Shown here piece by piece: positions 15,227 to 23,938 of a DNA stretch of 34,555 bases. The notes beneath the pieces are model-generated. The model saw only the letters and a list, made by a program, of their open reading frames with translations. It was not told the DNA's origin and ran no database searches. The DNA is from an uncultured Dorea sp. GTDB taxonomy: Bacteria; Bacillota; Clostridia; Lachnospirales; Lachnospiraceae. Each line of letters begins with the position of its first letter. Within the stretch, counting starts at the first letter, position 1. The stretch lies in the NCBI GenBank assembly GCA_910589275.1, contig CAJUTH010000040.1, forward strand, positions 1 to 34,555, in the 5' to 3' direction. The translations under genes were made by a program, and so were the position numbers.

Positions 15227-17329
15227 TTATTCTTCCTGAATACTAATATTATCTCCCTCTTTCAGCTCCTGCTGAAACAAGCCGGAAATTCCATTTACCG
15301 TTAATTCAATTCTTCCCTTCGGATTTTTCAGATCGATTCCCGAATACTGGATCATATCCATCAAATAATAAGGACTTCCATCTTCTTTGGCCGGCAGACG
15401 TAAAGGCGCGCCGTTCAGATGAAAAAGTATCTCTCCAGCCAGCGCTGCGGGCTCTTTTCCAGAAACCTCCAGCTCCTGTGACACCTCCTCCGGCTCCAAT
15501 GGCTGAATGCCTTCCTCTGCCGTATGCTCTTCTTCTCCAACTTCCTCTACTCTATCTGGAATTTGCTTTTCTTCGGATGTATCTCCAAAATCCAGCTCTC
15601 CCTGTTTCCAAGCTTCTTCTTTCTGAATCTCTTCGAACTCACCGTCATACGCCTTTTCCTCCGGGGTAGGATGATCCTTTTCCGCTTCTTCTTTCGCAGC
15701 GGCCTCCATTTCAGCAATCTGCGCCTCTGAAAGCTTCATTACAATCTTATCTCCGCCTTTTAGAAGCGTCTCTAAAGAACAATGCTCTCCGTTCAAGGTA
15801 ATATCCTGACATTCCAGAGCGCCCTCAATATCTCCCAGGAAGGCCCTCGCCGGAATACCATGTACTGCCGGAGTAAAATCAATACAATCTCCAGCGTTAA
15901 TGATTTCTGAAAGTTTTCCCTCTCTGCCGTTAACAAGAAGTACTGCCGGCTGCGCGGGCACTCCATAGAAAACCTTCCGCTTTCCATTCAATGTCACTAC
16001 CAGATCTCTGCCGGGCCGCCCCAGTATATCCTGAAAGCTATAGCCGTTCATCATCAGAAGGTTTAATACCGTAAAACTTCCGCTGCGGAACAGCTTTGCC
16101 GATTTTCCATTCATCTTCACCCGGAAACTGTCATTAATCATATTCAGTCCAGAAGAAACTACAATCCCAAGAGGCGTGGCATACTCTGGATTATTCAAAT
16201 CGTATTCGTCCGAATATGCATTTGCCCGGAAGTTATTTCCCGCAATTGCGACCCTTTTCTCATCCATCTTAAGCGCCGCTGTCAGACCTTCCTTTAAGCC
16301 TGCCAGTTTGCTTCCGCCTCCCGCCAAAAACACCGCGGACGGCGCGCCTCCATTTACCTCAAGTACCTTCTCTGCAATCTCTTTACTCAAAAGCTCTAAC
16401 GCTCCCTGAATATGTTCCAGAATATCCTCCTTGGAAACTTTATGCTCCAATCCAAGGATATCTGTGTATAAAATCTCTTTCCGGATCTCAAGCTGCGCTT
16501 TCATCTGTTCTGCAGTTCCAAAGTCTACCAAATATTCCCTCATAATCATCTCGGTAACTTCATCGCCCGCTACAGTCGCCATTGTATATCCCGTCACGCT
16601 TCCGCCGGTACATGCGGCAATATCGGAGGTCCCGGCGCCAATATCCACCATAACCAAATTCAAAAGTCTCAGATTCTCAGGAATCGCGGCGTTAATCGCC
16701 GCAATCGGCTCTAACGTCATGCTCGCAATTTCCAAGTCTACTTTGCGCATAGTCGTATAAAGGCTTTCAATCACCTCGCTGGGAAGAAACGTCGCGATCA
16801 AATCCACCTTGATCCTTCTTCCCCGGTGATCCTTTAAACTGGACATCAGGTATTTATCCAGATAGTACTCGCAGACCGTATATCCAACCAGATAGAAATT
16901 ACGGGAATCGTTCTCCGCTTCCGTTTCCGCATCGAAAGCTTTCTCCGCTTTGCTGATCGCGCCGGCCTCTAGACGGCTGATCACCTCGTCATCAATCACC
17001 TGGGAACGTGGAAGCTCCAGTTCAAAGTCCGCCCGTTTGGTCCTTAAGGCACGCCCCGCCGCCGCAACGCATACCTGATTCAGCTTGACTTTGAGCCTGC
17101 TCTCTAACCGCTTCTTCACACGCTTTGCAAGCATTGCCACCTTATCAATATTTTCGATCTGGCCGTCTATCATCGCCCGTTCCGTATGATCTTCCTTTTC
17201 AATGGCAATAATCTTTACCTTGTCTTCCTCCACGCATCCCACCATGCCGATGATGCTCCGTGTTCCGATATCCAAGGCAAATATCATATTCTCTGGCTGA
17301 GCCTGTCTTTTTACCTGTCCCTTTGCCAT
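15227..17329 (-). CDS. FtsA-like actin-fold ATPase with long C-terminal extension
   Basis: This large protein (700 aa) has an actin/Hsp70-type ATPase core like FtsA/PilM. The phosphate-1 loop is ALDIGTRSI (about 18-26), phosphate-2 is VDIGAGTSD (about 228-236) and the adenosine motif is FLAGGGSKLAGL (about 334-345). An SHS2-like insertion follows the first subdomain (about 85-200). Beyond residue 400 it carries an extension of about 300 aa with recurring Asn-Gly units (TLNGK, LLVNG, TLNGE, HLNGA, TVNGI), two of which end in Gly-Asp-x-Ile, reminiscent of small beta-grasp domains, and an acidic linker (about 535-630). Ordinary FtsA is about 420 aa. AGGAGG lies 5 nt before the ATG. It follows alaS by 27 nt and leads into the FIST gene. 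No ftsZ is nearby, so it is probably not the main division FtsA. Confidence 0.8.
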   Translation of the reverse strand: MAKGQVKRQAQPENMIFALDIGTRSIIGMVGCVEEDKVKIIAIEKEDHTERAMIDGQIENIDKVAMLAKRVKKRLESRLKVKLNQVCVAAAGRALRTKRADFELELPRSQVIDDEVISRLEAGAISKAEKAFDAETEAENDSRNFYLVGYTVCEYYLDKYLMSSLKDHRGRRIKVDLIATFLPSEVIESLYTTMRKVDLEIASMTLEPIAAINAAIPENLRLLNLVMVDIGAGTSDIAACTGGSVTGYTMATVAGDEVTEMIMREYLVDFGTAEQMKAQLEIRKEILYTDILGLEHKVSKEDILEHIQGALELLSKEIAEKVLEVNGGAPSAVFLAGGGSKLAGLKEGLTAALKMDEKRVAIAGNNFRANAYSDEYDLNNPEYATPLGIVVSSGLNMINDSFRVKMNGKSAKLFRSGSFTVLNLLMMNGYSFQDILGRPGRDLVVTLNGKRKVFYGVPAQPAVLLVNGREGKLSEIINAGDCIDFTPAVHGIPARAFLGDIEGALECQDITLNGEHCSLETLLKGGDKIVMKLSEAQIAEMEAAAKEEAEKDHPTPEEKAYDGEFEEIQKEEAWKQGELDFGDTSEEKQIPDRVEEVGEEEHTAEEGIQPLEPEEVSQELEVSGKEPAALAGEILFHLNGAPLRLPAKEDGSPYYLMDMIQYSGIDLKNPKGRIELTVNGISGLFQQELKEGDNISIQEE

Positions 17330-17356
17330 AGCTACCTCCTGTACGGCATACTGCCG

Positions 17357-19996
17357 CTAAGAAATCTGGCCCTCAAGCACCTCTTTTGCCTTCGCTAATG
17401 CATCCTCAATCCCCGCCGGATTCTTTCCTCCTGCCTGCGCCATATTCGGACGGCCTCCGCCGCCTCCGCCTACAAGCGCGGCAATCCCCTTGATCAGGCT
17501 GCCTGCATGGGCGCCCTTTTTCATCGCTCCGTCAGATACCATTGCAATCAAGTTTACCTTGCCGTTTACCGCCGACGCGAGAACAATCACGCCGTCTCCC
17601 AGTTTCTCCCTTAAGCTGTCTCCAAGCTCGCGGAGTTTATTCATATCAACGCCATCCACCTTGGCGGCAAGCAGCTTCACTCCGCATACTTCTGTCACTT
17701 GGTTCATCACATCGCCCGCCGCGCTCTGCGCCATCTTGCTCTTTGTGCTCTCAAGCTCATTCTTCAACGCCTTATGGTCCGCAAGAAGATGGCTTAGTTT
17801 ATCCATAAGCATATCCGGCGTTGTTTTCAATAATTTTGCCGCTTCTATCAGTTTATGTTCCGTCTCTTCATAATAATCCAAGAGCCCCTTAGAGGTCAGA
17901 GCCTCGATTCTGCGCACTCCCGCAGCCACTCCGGTCTCAGAAATAATCTTAAACGCGTTGATTACGCCGGTATTCTCCACATGGGTTCCGCCGCAAAATT
18001 CCTTTGAAAACTCTCCCATGCTGACTACACGCACAATATCGCCGTATTTTTCGCCGAATAACGCGGCAGCCCCGGTTTTTCTTGCCTCCTCTATCGGCAT
18101 GTTCTCAGCCTTTACCGGAAGATGCTCCTGAATCCGTTCATTTACAATCTCTTCCACCTTCCGGATCTCATCTTCCGTAAGGGAAGAAAAGTGTGTAAAG
18201 TCAAATCTGAGCCGGTTCTCATTAACCGAAGAGCCCGCCTGTTCTACATGATTGCCAAGTACTTCCTTCAGCGCCTTCTGCAGAAGATGCGTAGCGCTGT
18301 GGTTTCTAGCCGACAGAGCCCTCTTTCCCCGGTCAGCCTCTAAGGTAACCTGATCGCCGATCTTTACCATGCCTCTCGTGACATGTCCGATATGGGCATA
18401 CTTTCCTCCCAGAAGCTTCTTCACATCCTCTACCTGAAACTCAAAGTCCGCTGTGCGGATTATGCCGGTATCCGCCTCCTGTCCGCCGCTCGCGGCATAG
18501 AAGGGGCTTTCCTTTACAAATATCGTTCCTTTCTCTCCGTCAGACAGCGCATCTGCAATCTCATCTTCCGTGGTAAGCACGGTAACCTCCGACTTGACCG
18601 TCAGCGTATCGTATCCCACAAATTCCGTTGTAACCGAAGGGTCGATGGATTCGTAAACCGTCACGTCCGCACCCATATAATTGTGCTCGCCAAACGTGCC
18701 CTTGGCAGTTTCCCGCTGGGCCTTCATTGCCTGTTCAAAACCTTCCTCGTCCATTCCAAGACCCTTTTCCTCCAGAATCTCTCTGGTCAAATCTACCGGG
18801 AACCCGTAAGTATCGTACAGGCGGAACGCCTCCGCTCCAGACAGCACCGTCTCCTTCTTCTTCTCCATCTCCGCTTCTATTCCTTCCAGAATCGAAAGCC
18901 CTTGGTCAATGGTCTTATTAAACTGTTCTTCCTCTTTCGTGATCACCTTAAAGATAAAGTCCTTTTTCTCCTCCAGCTCCGGATATCCGTCTTTTGAACC
19001 GGCAATGACTGTCTGAGCAAGTTCTACGAGAAATTCTCCCTTAATTCCTAGAAGCCTTCCGTGGCGGCATGCTCTTCTAAGCAATCTTCTGAGCACGTAA
19101 CCCCGGCCGCTGTTAGACGGAAGGATCCCGTCGGAAATCATAAATGTCACAGACCGGATATGATCGGTAATCACACGGATAGAAACATCCGTATCATAGT
19201 CTTTGCCGTATTCGGCTCCCGCCATTTTGCAGACATGCTCTCTAAGGGCAAACAGCGTATCGATATCAAACATGGATTCCACATCCTGCACCACGCAGGC
19301 AAGCCGCTCTAATCCCATGCCTGTATCAATATTCTTCTGGTCCAGCTCCGTATAATTATTATGCCCGTCGTTATCAAACTGGGTAAATACATTATTCCAG
19401 ATCTCCATATAACGGTCGCAGTCGCAGCCCACCGTACAGTCTTCCTTTCCGCAGCCGTACCTTTCGCCTCTGTCATAATAAACCTCGGAACAGGGACCGC
19501 AGGGGCCGGAACCATGCTCCCAGAAATTATCCTCTTTGCCAAACCGGAAAATCCGCTCCGCGGGAATCCCGATCTGCTTGTTCCAAATCTCAAACGCCTC
19601 GTCGTCGTCCAAATAGATCGACGGATACAGCCTGTCCGCGTCAAGCCCTACCACCTCGGTCAGAAATTCCCATGTCCAGCCAATGGACTCTTTCTTAAAA
19701 TAATCGCCGAAAGAAAAATTTCCAAGCATCTCAAAAAACGTGCCGTGGCGCGCGGTTTTCCCTACATTCTCAATATCGCCGGTACGGATACACTTCTGGC
19801 AGGTAGTCACCCGCTTTCTCGGCGGAATCTCCTGCCCGGTAAAATAAGGCTTCAAGGGCGCCATACCTGAATTGATCAGCAGCAGGCTCTTATCGTTATG
19901 GGGCACCAGCGAAAAACTTTTCATCGCTAAATGCTCCTTGCTCTCAAAAAATTCTAAGAACATCCTTCTCAGTTCGTTAACTCCGTATTTCTGCAT
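17357..19996 (-). CDS. alaS: Alanyl-tRNA synthetase
   Basis: This class II aminoacyl-tRNA synthetase (879 aa) charges tRNA-Ala and edits mischarged Ser/Gly. The N-terminal catalytic core has HGTFFEMLGNFSFGDYFK and GMGLERLACV. The editing domain has the zinc/active-site motifs HSATHLL and CGGTHVENTG. The C-terminal DHHA1-type region has a glycine run followed by RPNMAQAGGK. The ATG at 19996 follows AAGGAGG and gives the usual N-terminus; a GTG at 20017 is open but unsupported. A near-consensus promoter (20026-20054) drives it. I see no T-box leader; the upstream space is too short and lacks the T-box terminal motif. It heads the run into the FtsA-like, FIST and receptor-like genes. Confidence 0.97.
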   Translation of the reverse strand: MQKYGVNELRRMFLEFFESKEHLAMKSFSLVPHNDKSLLLINSGMAPLKPYFTGQEIPPRKRVTTCQKCIRTGDIENVGKTARHGTFFEMLGNFSFGDYFKKESIGWTWEFLTEVVGLDADRLYPSIYLDDDEAFEIWNKQIGIPAERIFRFGKEDNFWEHGSGPCGPCSEVYYDRGERYGCGKEDCTVGCDCDRYMEIWNNVFTQFDNDGHNNYTELDQKNIDTGMGLERLACVVQDVESMFDIDTLFALREHVCKMAGAEYGKDYDTDVSIRVITDHIRSVTFMISDGILPSNSGRGYVLRRLLRRACRHGRLLGIKGEFLVELAQTVIAGSKDGYPELEEKKDFIFKVITKEEEQFNKTIDQGLSILEGIEAEMEKKKETVLSGAEAFRLYDTYGFPVDLTREILEEKGLGMDEEGFEQAMKAQRETAKGTFGEHNYMGADVTVYESIDPSVTTEFVGYDTLTVKSEVTVLTTEDEIADALSDGEKGTIFVKESPFYAASGGQEADTGIIRTADFEFQVEDVKKLLGGKYAHIGHVTRGMVKIGDQVTLEADRGKRALSARNHSATHLLQKALKEVLGNHVEQAGSSVNENRLRFDFTHFSSLTEDEIRKVEEIVNERIQEHLPVKAENMPIEEARKTGAAALFGEKYGDIVRVVSMGEFSKEFCGGTHVENTGVINAFKIISETGVAAGVRRIEALTSKGLLDYYEETEHKLIEAAKLLKTTPDMLMDKLSHLLADHKALKNELESTKSKMAQSAAGDVMNQVTEVCGVKLLAAKVDGVDMNKLRELGDSLREKLGDGVIVLASAVNGKVNLIAMVSDGAMKKGAHAGSLIKGIAALVGGGGGGRPNMAQAGGKNPAGIEDALAKAKEVLEGQIS

Positions 19997-20025
19997 ATTA
20001 TCCTCCTTAAAAATCACTATTTCTA

Positions 20026-20054
20026 ATTATAAATATAAGGTCAACCTTTGTCAA
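20026..20054 (-). promoter_or_regulatory. Consensus sigma-A promoter of alaS
   Basis: On the minus strand, TTGACA (20049-20054), a spacer of exactly 17 bp and TATAAT (20026-20031) match the housekeeping consensus at every position. The short leader and absence of a T-box argue for constitutive alaS expression. Confidence 0.85.
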
Positions 20055-20156
20055 CGAGGCATGGAAGAATTTTGCATAGGATCAAATGCCCCTATTTTAG
20101 GCGGCTGTAATTTACACGCTGCCGGGAGGACGCGGATGGAAACAGGATGCAACCTC

Positions 20157-20186
20157 TTGACATCCCCATCCCGGATATGCTAGTAT
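20157..20186 (+). promoter_or_regulatory. Promoter of the ABC-F leader
   Basis: TTGACA (20157-20162), an 18-bp spacer and TAGTAT (20181-20186) preceded by TG (extended -10) place the transcript start near 20193. The ABC-F transcript would then carry a leader of about 315 nt. It is divergent from the alaS promoter, with the two -35 hexamers about 100 bp apart. Confidence 0.7.
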
Positions 20187-20216
20187 AAGCCACAGATTAA
20201 GGAGAGGGGTGAAAAG

Positions 20217-20228
20217 ATGAGGAGATAA
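20217..20228 (+). CDS. Three-codon leader ORF (Met-Arg-Arg-stop)
   Basis: ATG-AGG-AGA-TAA is preceded by an unusually rich ribosome site (AAGGAG at 20199-20204, then GGGGTG ending 5 nt before the ATG). It begins only about 25 nt after the predicted transcript start and is followed by terminator hairpins. This is the layout of a ribosome-sensing leader: an antibiotic-stalled ribosome on the mini-ORF would change folding downstream. Such short leader ORFs are known upstream of ABC-F resistance genes. Translation here is inferred, not shown. Confidence 0.6.
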   Translation: MRR

Positions 20229-20243
20229 TCTGCTTTTGATTAC

Positions 20244-20345
20244 ATGAAGACAATTGCAGTCGCAGTATACCGGAACTTCCGTATACTGTTTTATCATGTT
20301 GCCAAAAGTGGATTATGTTCTCATAACCCCTCTTTTTGCATGTAA
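20244..20345 (+). other. Possible second leader ORF, 33 codons
   Basis: An ATG at 20244 opens a 33-codon frame (MKTIAVAVYRNF...) that runs through the first terminator hairpin and ends at 20345. It has no recognisable ribosome binding site, so translation is doubtful. It may matter because ribosomes crossing it would disrupt the hairpin. Confidence 0.25.
20263..20294 (+). terminator. Leader terminator 1 (attenuator) of the ABC-F gene
   Basis: CAGTATAC (20263-20270) and GTATACTG (20281-20288) form the base of a stem of about 12 bp with one bulged C, continued by GGAA/TTCC and followed directly by TTTTAT. It lies about 35 nt after the mini-ORF stop, well before the coding region, as expected of a transcription attenuator. 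Confidence 0.7.
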
Positions 20346-20439
20346 AACTATAGGACGATGCCTTCGCCCTCCCGGCTGGTTTTCTTTTGCCCCGGAAAGG
20401 CTTTGCGTCTCCCTATCTGATGAGGTTATGGAATATAAC

Positions 20440-20475
20440 GGAACTGTTTGGCAGCGGACGGTTCCATTTTTATTT
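20440..20475 (+). terminator. Leader terminator 2 with competing anti-terminator pairing
   Basis: Arms 20440-20449 and 20456-20465 pair over 10 bp (some G-U) with a 6-nt loop, followed by ATTTTTATTTC. The right arm, CGGTTCC (20459-20465), can instead pair with GGAACCG (20483-20489), just before the ribosome site. That alternative would break the terminator, so the region can form two exclusive structures. Confidence 0.7.
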
Positions 20476-20506
20476 CACAGACGGAACCGGAAGGGAGGAA
20501 TACACA

Positions 20507-22033
20507 ATGGCACAGATACAAGTAACCAATCTTACATTTACCTATGAAGGAAGCTTCGATCCCATCTTTGAACACGTATCCTTTTCCATTGACACAGACT
20601 GGAAGCTGGGATTTATCGGACGCAACGGCAAAGGAAAAACTACGTTTTTAAAGCTTCTGACCGGCAGCTTCCCCTATACGGGCGCCATCCGCACGCCCGC
20701 GGCAGTTGATTATTTTCCATATGAACTTACCGAACGGCAGATGAATCTGCCTGCCGCGGAATTTATCGAGGACATAAAAGGCCAGTGCGAAATATGGCGC
20801 GTCATCTGCGAGCTTCATGAGCTGTGCGTCGACCCGGAAGTGCTCTACCGGCCTTTTGGGACCCTAAGCCCCGGTGAGCGCACCAAGGTTCTGCTGGCGG
20901 TTCTATTTTCGGGAGAAAACGATTTTCTGCTGATCGACGAACCCACCAATCATCTGGATCAGGAATCTAGAGAGCTGGTAAAGCGCTATCTGTCCGCCAA
21001 GAAAGGGTTTATCCTCGTGTCGCACGACCGGGAGCTCTTAGACGCCTGCATCGACCATGTCCTTGTGCTGAACCGGAAGACCATCGAGGTACAAAGCGGA
21101 AATTTCACAAGCTGGCAGGAAAACAAAAGGCGGAAGGACCAGTTTGCCATTGCAGAAAATGAAAAGCATAAAAAAGAAATAAAAAAGCTGAAAGCGGCGG
21201 CATCGCAGGTCTCCCAGTGGGCCGATAACAACGAACGCACAAAAATCGGCTTTCATCCGGTGAAGGGGCATGACCGCTCCATTGCCACAAGAGCCTACAT
21301 CGGCGCGAAAACCAAGAAAATGCAGAGCCGGGCAAAGCAGATGAAAAACCGGATCAGCCGGGAAATCGAAGAAAAGGAAGGGCTTCTGGCCGATCTTGAA
21401 GAAACTTCCCTCTTAAAGCTTGCGCCCCTTTCCCACCACAAGGAAACCCTGATCACCCTCCGGGATTATTCCCTCTCCTATGCAGGAGCTAAGACCCCTC
21501 TTTTTACCGGCCTGACCTTTCAGCTTAAGAAGGGAGAGCGGATCGCCCTTCACGGTAAAAACGGATGCGGCAAATCCACACTGATCCAAATGCTTCTGCA
21601 GAAATCAGGCGCGCAGGGCCCTCCCCTTCCCGTGATAGAAAGCGGCCTCTTAGAGACTGCCTCCGGGCTTATCGTTTCTTATATCAGCCAGGATACTTCC
21701 GGACTTACCGGCTCCATCCCCGCATTCTGCGCGGACCGGAAGCTGGATCAAAGCCGGTTCTGCTCCGTCCTTAGGCAGTTGGATTTTGAACGCGTTCAGT
21801 TTCTGAAACATTTGGAAGACTACTCGGAGGGGCAGAAAAAGAAGGTGCTGCTCGCCGCAAGCCTTCTTACAAACGCGCACCTGTACCTTTGGGACGAACC
21901 CTTAAATTTTATCGACGTATTCTCCAGAATGCAGATTGAAGCGCTGCTGGAAGAATACCAGCCCGCGATGCTGTTTGTAGAACACGATCGCAGGTTCCGT
22001 GAAAAAATCGCGACAAAAACCATCGAACTGTAA
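20507..22033 (+). CDS. ABC-F ribosomal protection protein (Lsa/CplR-like)
   Basis: This soluble protein (508 aa) has two ABC ATPase domains and no membrane segment. Domain 1 has Walker A GRNGKGKTT (about 38-46), signature LSPGE (120-124) and Walker B LLIDEPTNHLD. An interdomain linker rich in Lys/Arg (about 205-295) enters the ribosome in this family. Domain 2 has GKNGCGKST (350-358), YSEGQKKK (439-446) and LYLWDEPLNFID, a form typical of Lsa/Vga/CplR proteins. These proteins displace pleuromutilin, lincosamide and streptogramin A antibiotics from the 50S subunit. GGGAGGA lies 7 nt before the ATG; an upstream in-frame TTG extension overlaps terminator 2 and is rejected. The leader with a mini-ORF and two terminators suggests antibiotic-induced read-through. 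The exact resistance spectrum cannot be read from sequence. Confidence 0.88.
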   Translation: MAQIQVTNLTFTYEGSFDPIFEHVSFSIDTDWKLGFIGRNGKGKTTFLKLLTGSFPYTGAIRTPAAVDYFPYELTERQMNLPAAEFIEDIKGQCEIWRVICELHELCVDPEVLYRPFGTLSPGERTKVLLAVLFSGENDFLLIDEPTNHLDQESRELVKRYLSAKKGFILVSHDRELLDACIDHVLVLNRKTIEVQSGNFTSWQENKRRKDQFAIAENEKHKKEIKKLKAAASQVSQWADNNERTKIGFHPVKGHDRSIATRAYIGAKTKKMQSRAKQMKNRISREIEEKEGLLADLEETSLLKLAPLSHHKETLITLRDYSLSYAGAKTPLFTGLTFQLKKGERIALHGKNGCGKSTLIQMLLQKSGAQGPPLPVIESGLLETASGLIVSYISQDTSGLTGSIPAFCADRKLDQSRFCSVLRQLDFERVQFLKHLEDYSEGQKKKVLLAASLLTNAHLYLWDEPLNFIDVFSRMQIEALLEEYQPAMLFVEHDRRFREKIATKTIEL

Positions 22034-22085
22034 CGAAAAAACTGCTTCAAAGCCACCGTTGAAAAACAGTCAGAAACACAGCCGT

Positions 22086-22134
22086 CAAAAAAGAAGGAAC
22101 TGTCCGGAAATTCCATTTCCGCCAGTCCCTTCTT
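22086..22134 (-). terminator. Strong terminator of the PsuG-like operon
   Basis: Arms starting at 22091 and ending at 22134 pair over about 18 bp with two interruptions (AAGAAGG/CCTTCTT base, CGGAAAT/ATTTCCG top). The minus strand then reads TTTTTTGA. It starts next to the PsuG-like stop codon. It may also block antisense transcription from the convergent ABC-F gene. Confidence 0.8.
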
Positions 22135-22135
22135 C

Positions 22136-22906
22136 CTAAAATGATGCCCGTATCTTCTCTGCAAACTGTACATTTGAAAACAGCGCCTCAAGCTGGATCT
22201 TTGACGAATATCCGCCAGTCAATTCATCGATCCTTCCGTTTACAGCCGGATGATAATACCTTCCCGTCTGTTCCGCCTTTTTCCCAGCGCGCACAGCTTC
22301 CGCAAGGATCTCCCTATCCGGAATCCTCCGGCTCTCCGGAATTTCATTCAGAATCAGAAGCGGCGCCCTGCATCCGCCTTCATACACACCCTGAAGCTTT
22401 ACTTTCTCTCCTGTAAAGAGATATCCGGTACAATAACCGCGTTCTGTCCCAAAAACCGTAACCCCATGCCCGGTAAGCCAGTCAATCGTGCCCTGCCGGT
22501 CCAGCATATCCTTCGGCCCCGCCGATAGCAGGGCAACCGGAAGCTCTGCCAGCGCCGGAAGGTCCGGGCATAGCTCTTCTCCCTTGATATCCCCGATTCC
22601 GCCCATACCGCAGGTGACCGCAAGAGGGATTTTATACCTTAGGCAGACCGCCATCGTACCGGAGGCCGTCAGGGCTCCGGAAAGCCCCTCCTTAAGCGCC
22701 TGTTCCAGCATCCCACGGTCAATCCGGATCAGCTTCTGCGTTTCTGTGCGAAACTTTAGATAGCGCTCCATCGTTCCGATAACGATCTCCCCTTTGGAAA
22801 TCCAGACAAGATTCTCTGCTTCGTCTGTCCACACACGCCGGATCGCTTCATTGGTGACAGACCTTAATCCGTGGGTTAACAGAGCCGTCTCTACTAAATG
22901 CTCCAC
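22136..22906 (-). CDS. PsuG/IndA-like pseudouridine-5'-phosphate glycosidase
   Basis: This 256-aa protein resembles pseudouridine-5'-phosphate glycosidase, which splits the C-glycosidic bond to release uracil and ribose 5-phosphate. Recognisable blocks are LVETALLTHGL near the N-terminus (family ALEST-x-x-SHG, keeping the Glu), VTCGMGGIGD, and LLSAGPKDMLD, which holds the Lys expected to act on the sugar. The length is shorter than usual (about 300 aa), mainly near the N-terminus. The GTG at 22906 is supported by GGAGAT 5 nt upstream. It is the last gene of a locus with a sugar/nucleoside-type ABC transporter. No PsuK kinase is linked, so the true substrate may differ. Confidence 0.75.
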   Translation of the reverse strand: MEHLVETALLTHGLRSVTNEAIRRVWTDEAENLVWISKGEIVIGTMERYLKFRTETQKLIRIDRGMLEQALKEGLSGALTASGTMAVCLRYKIPLAVTCGMGGIGDIKGEELCPDLPALAELPVALLSAGPKDMLDRQGTIDWLTGHGVTVFGTERGYCTGYLFTGEKVKLQGVYEGGCRAPLLILNEIPESRRIPDREILAEAVRAGKKAEQTGRYYHPAVNGRIDELTGGYSSKIQLEALFSNVQFAEKIRASF

Positions 22907-22909
22907 CGC

Positions 22910-23938
22910 TTATCTCCAGCCTTCAAAATCTGCGACGTTATCCTGATTAACAAGGGTAAGGGGCAGATAAACCGGTTCCTCAAAGGTCTTTCCCTGTACG
23001 ATCAGCATCGCCATCTCCTCTGCCGCTTTTGTGTAAACCGTGCTGGAATAGGTCATGCTTCCCATCAGGGTTCCCTCTTCGATCGCTGCCTTCGCGTCAG
23101 AAGTATAATCCACGCCGTACACCATAACGTCCTTCTTTTCCATATCGCCCAGCGCGCTTACCGCCGCTAACGCCATATTGTCATTGCAGGCAAAGATCCC
23201 CTTCAGATCCTCGTTTGCCGTCAGGATGTCCTTGGCTGCCTCATACGCCTTCTCCGTATCCCAGTCGCAGGCTTGGGTCGCAACCAGTTCGATGCCCTCT
23301 GTCTCTTCAAACACTTTCTCGGCTCCGTTTGTCCTTCCAACGCTCTGTCCAGCACCTTCTAATCCTGCTAAGATCGCAACCTTTCCGCCCTCCGGCATGC
23401 GGGAAATCATATCCTTTGCAACCATGCTTCCCTGCTCTTCAAAATTTACCGTGATCTTTCCGTCCAAATGTCCCTTGGCGTCCGCCAGCGCTTCCATATC
23501 CACGCCGGGACCCAGATTAATAACCGGGATCCCCTCTTCGTTTGCCGCAACGATACCCGGAATCAGATTCGTCCCGTCAATGGGCGATAAAATAATCGCG
23601 TCAAATCCCATGGGGATCATGGTATTCAGAGCGTCCAACTGGCCCTGCGTATCGTCCTCTGCCGAAGCTTCAAACACCTCTACTTCGATTCCAAGCTCTT
23701 TTGCCGCCTCTTCATAACGGGTCTTCATGGTTCCCCAGAACTCATTGGAGGTAGAACTGATCAGAATTCCGATCCGCTCTCCCTTTCCTGACTCCGGCAG
23801 TTCGCCCAGCGCCTGATTCATCTGAGACTCCACATCGGCAAGGATACCGTCCACCTTGCTTTCCGCCTCTTCTCCTTCCGGTTCCTCTTCCTTCACCGTT
23901 TCCGTCTCCGGTTCCGGCTCCTTCTCCTTGCCGCCGCA
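22910..23938 (-). pseudogene. Sugar/nucleoside ABC substrate-binding protein lacking its signal peptide
   Basis: The mature part of a type I periplasmic-binding lipoprotein is intact: lipobox-like Gly-Gly-Cys-Gly-Gly (Cys codon at 23936-23938), an acidic linker (KEKEPEPETET), then GILISSTSNEFW, AIILSPIDGTNLIPG and FACNDNMALAAVS. However, the sequence before the Cys is not a signal peptide. It reads Pro-Cys-Val-Pro-Trp-Ser and belongs to the permease gene in another frame. The only in-frame start codons lie inside (GTG at 23896), with no ribosome site. A deletion has evidently removed the signal sequence and the gene's own start, so a functional exported lipoprotein is unlikely. An assembly error at this GC-rich point is the alternative. 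Confidence 0.75.

Noticed and set aside
20018..20200. T-box riboswitch upstream of alaS
   Set aside because: The distance from promoter to start codon is only about 30 nt and the conserved T-box and antiterminator sequences are absent.
20387..20506. 40-codon N-terminal extension of the ABC-F protein
   Set aside because: It starts at a TTG without a ribosome site and runs through leader terminator 2. The ATG at 20507 has GGGAGGA and gives the normal family N-terminus.
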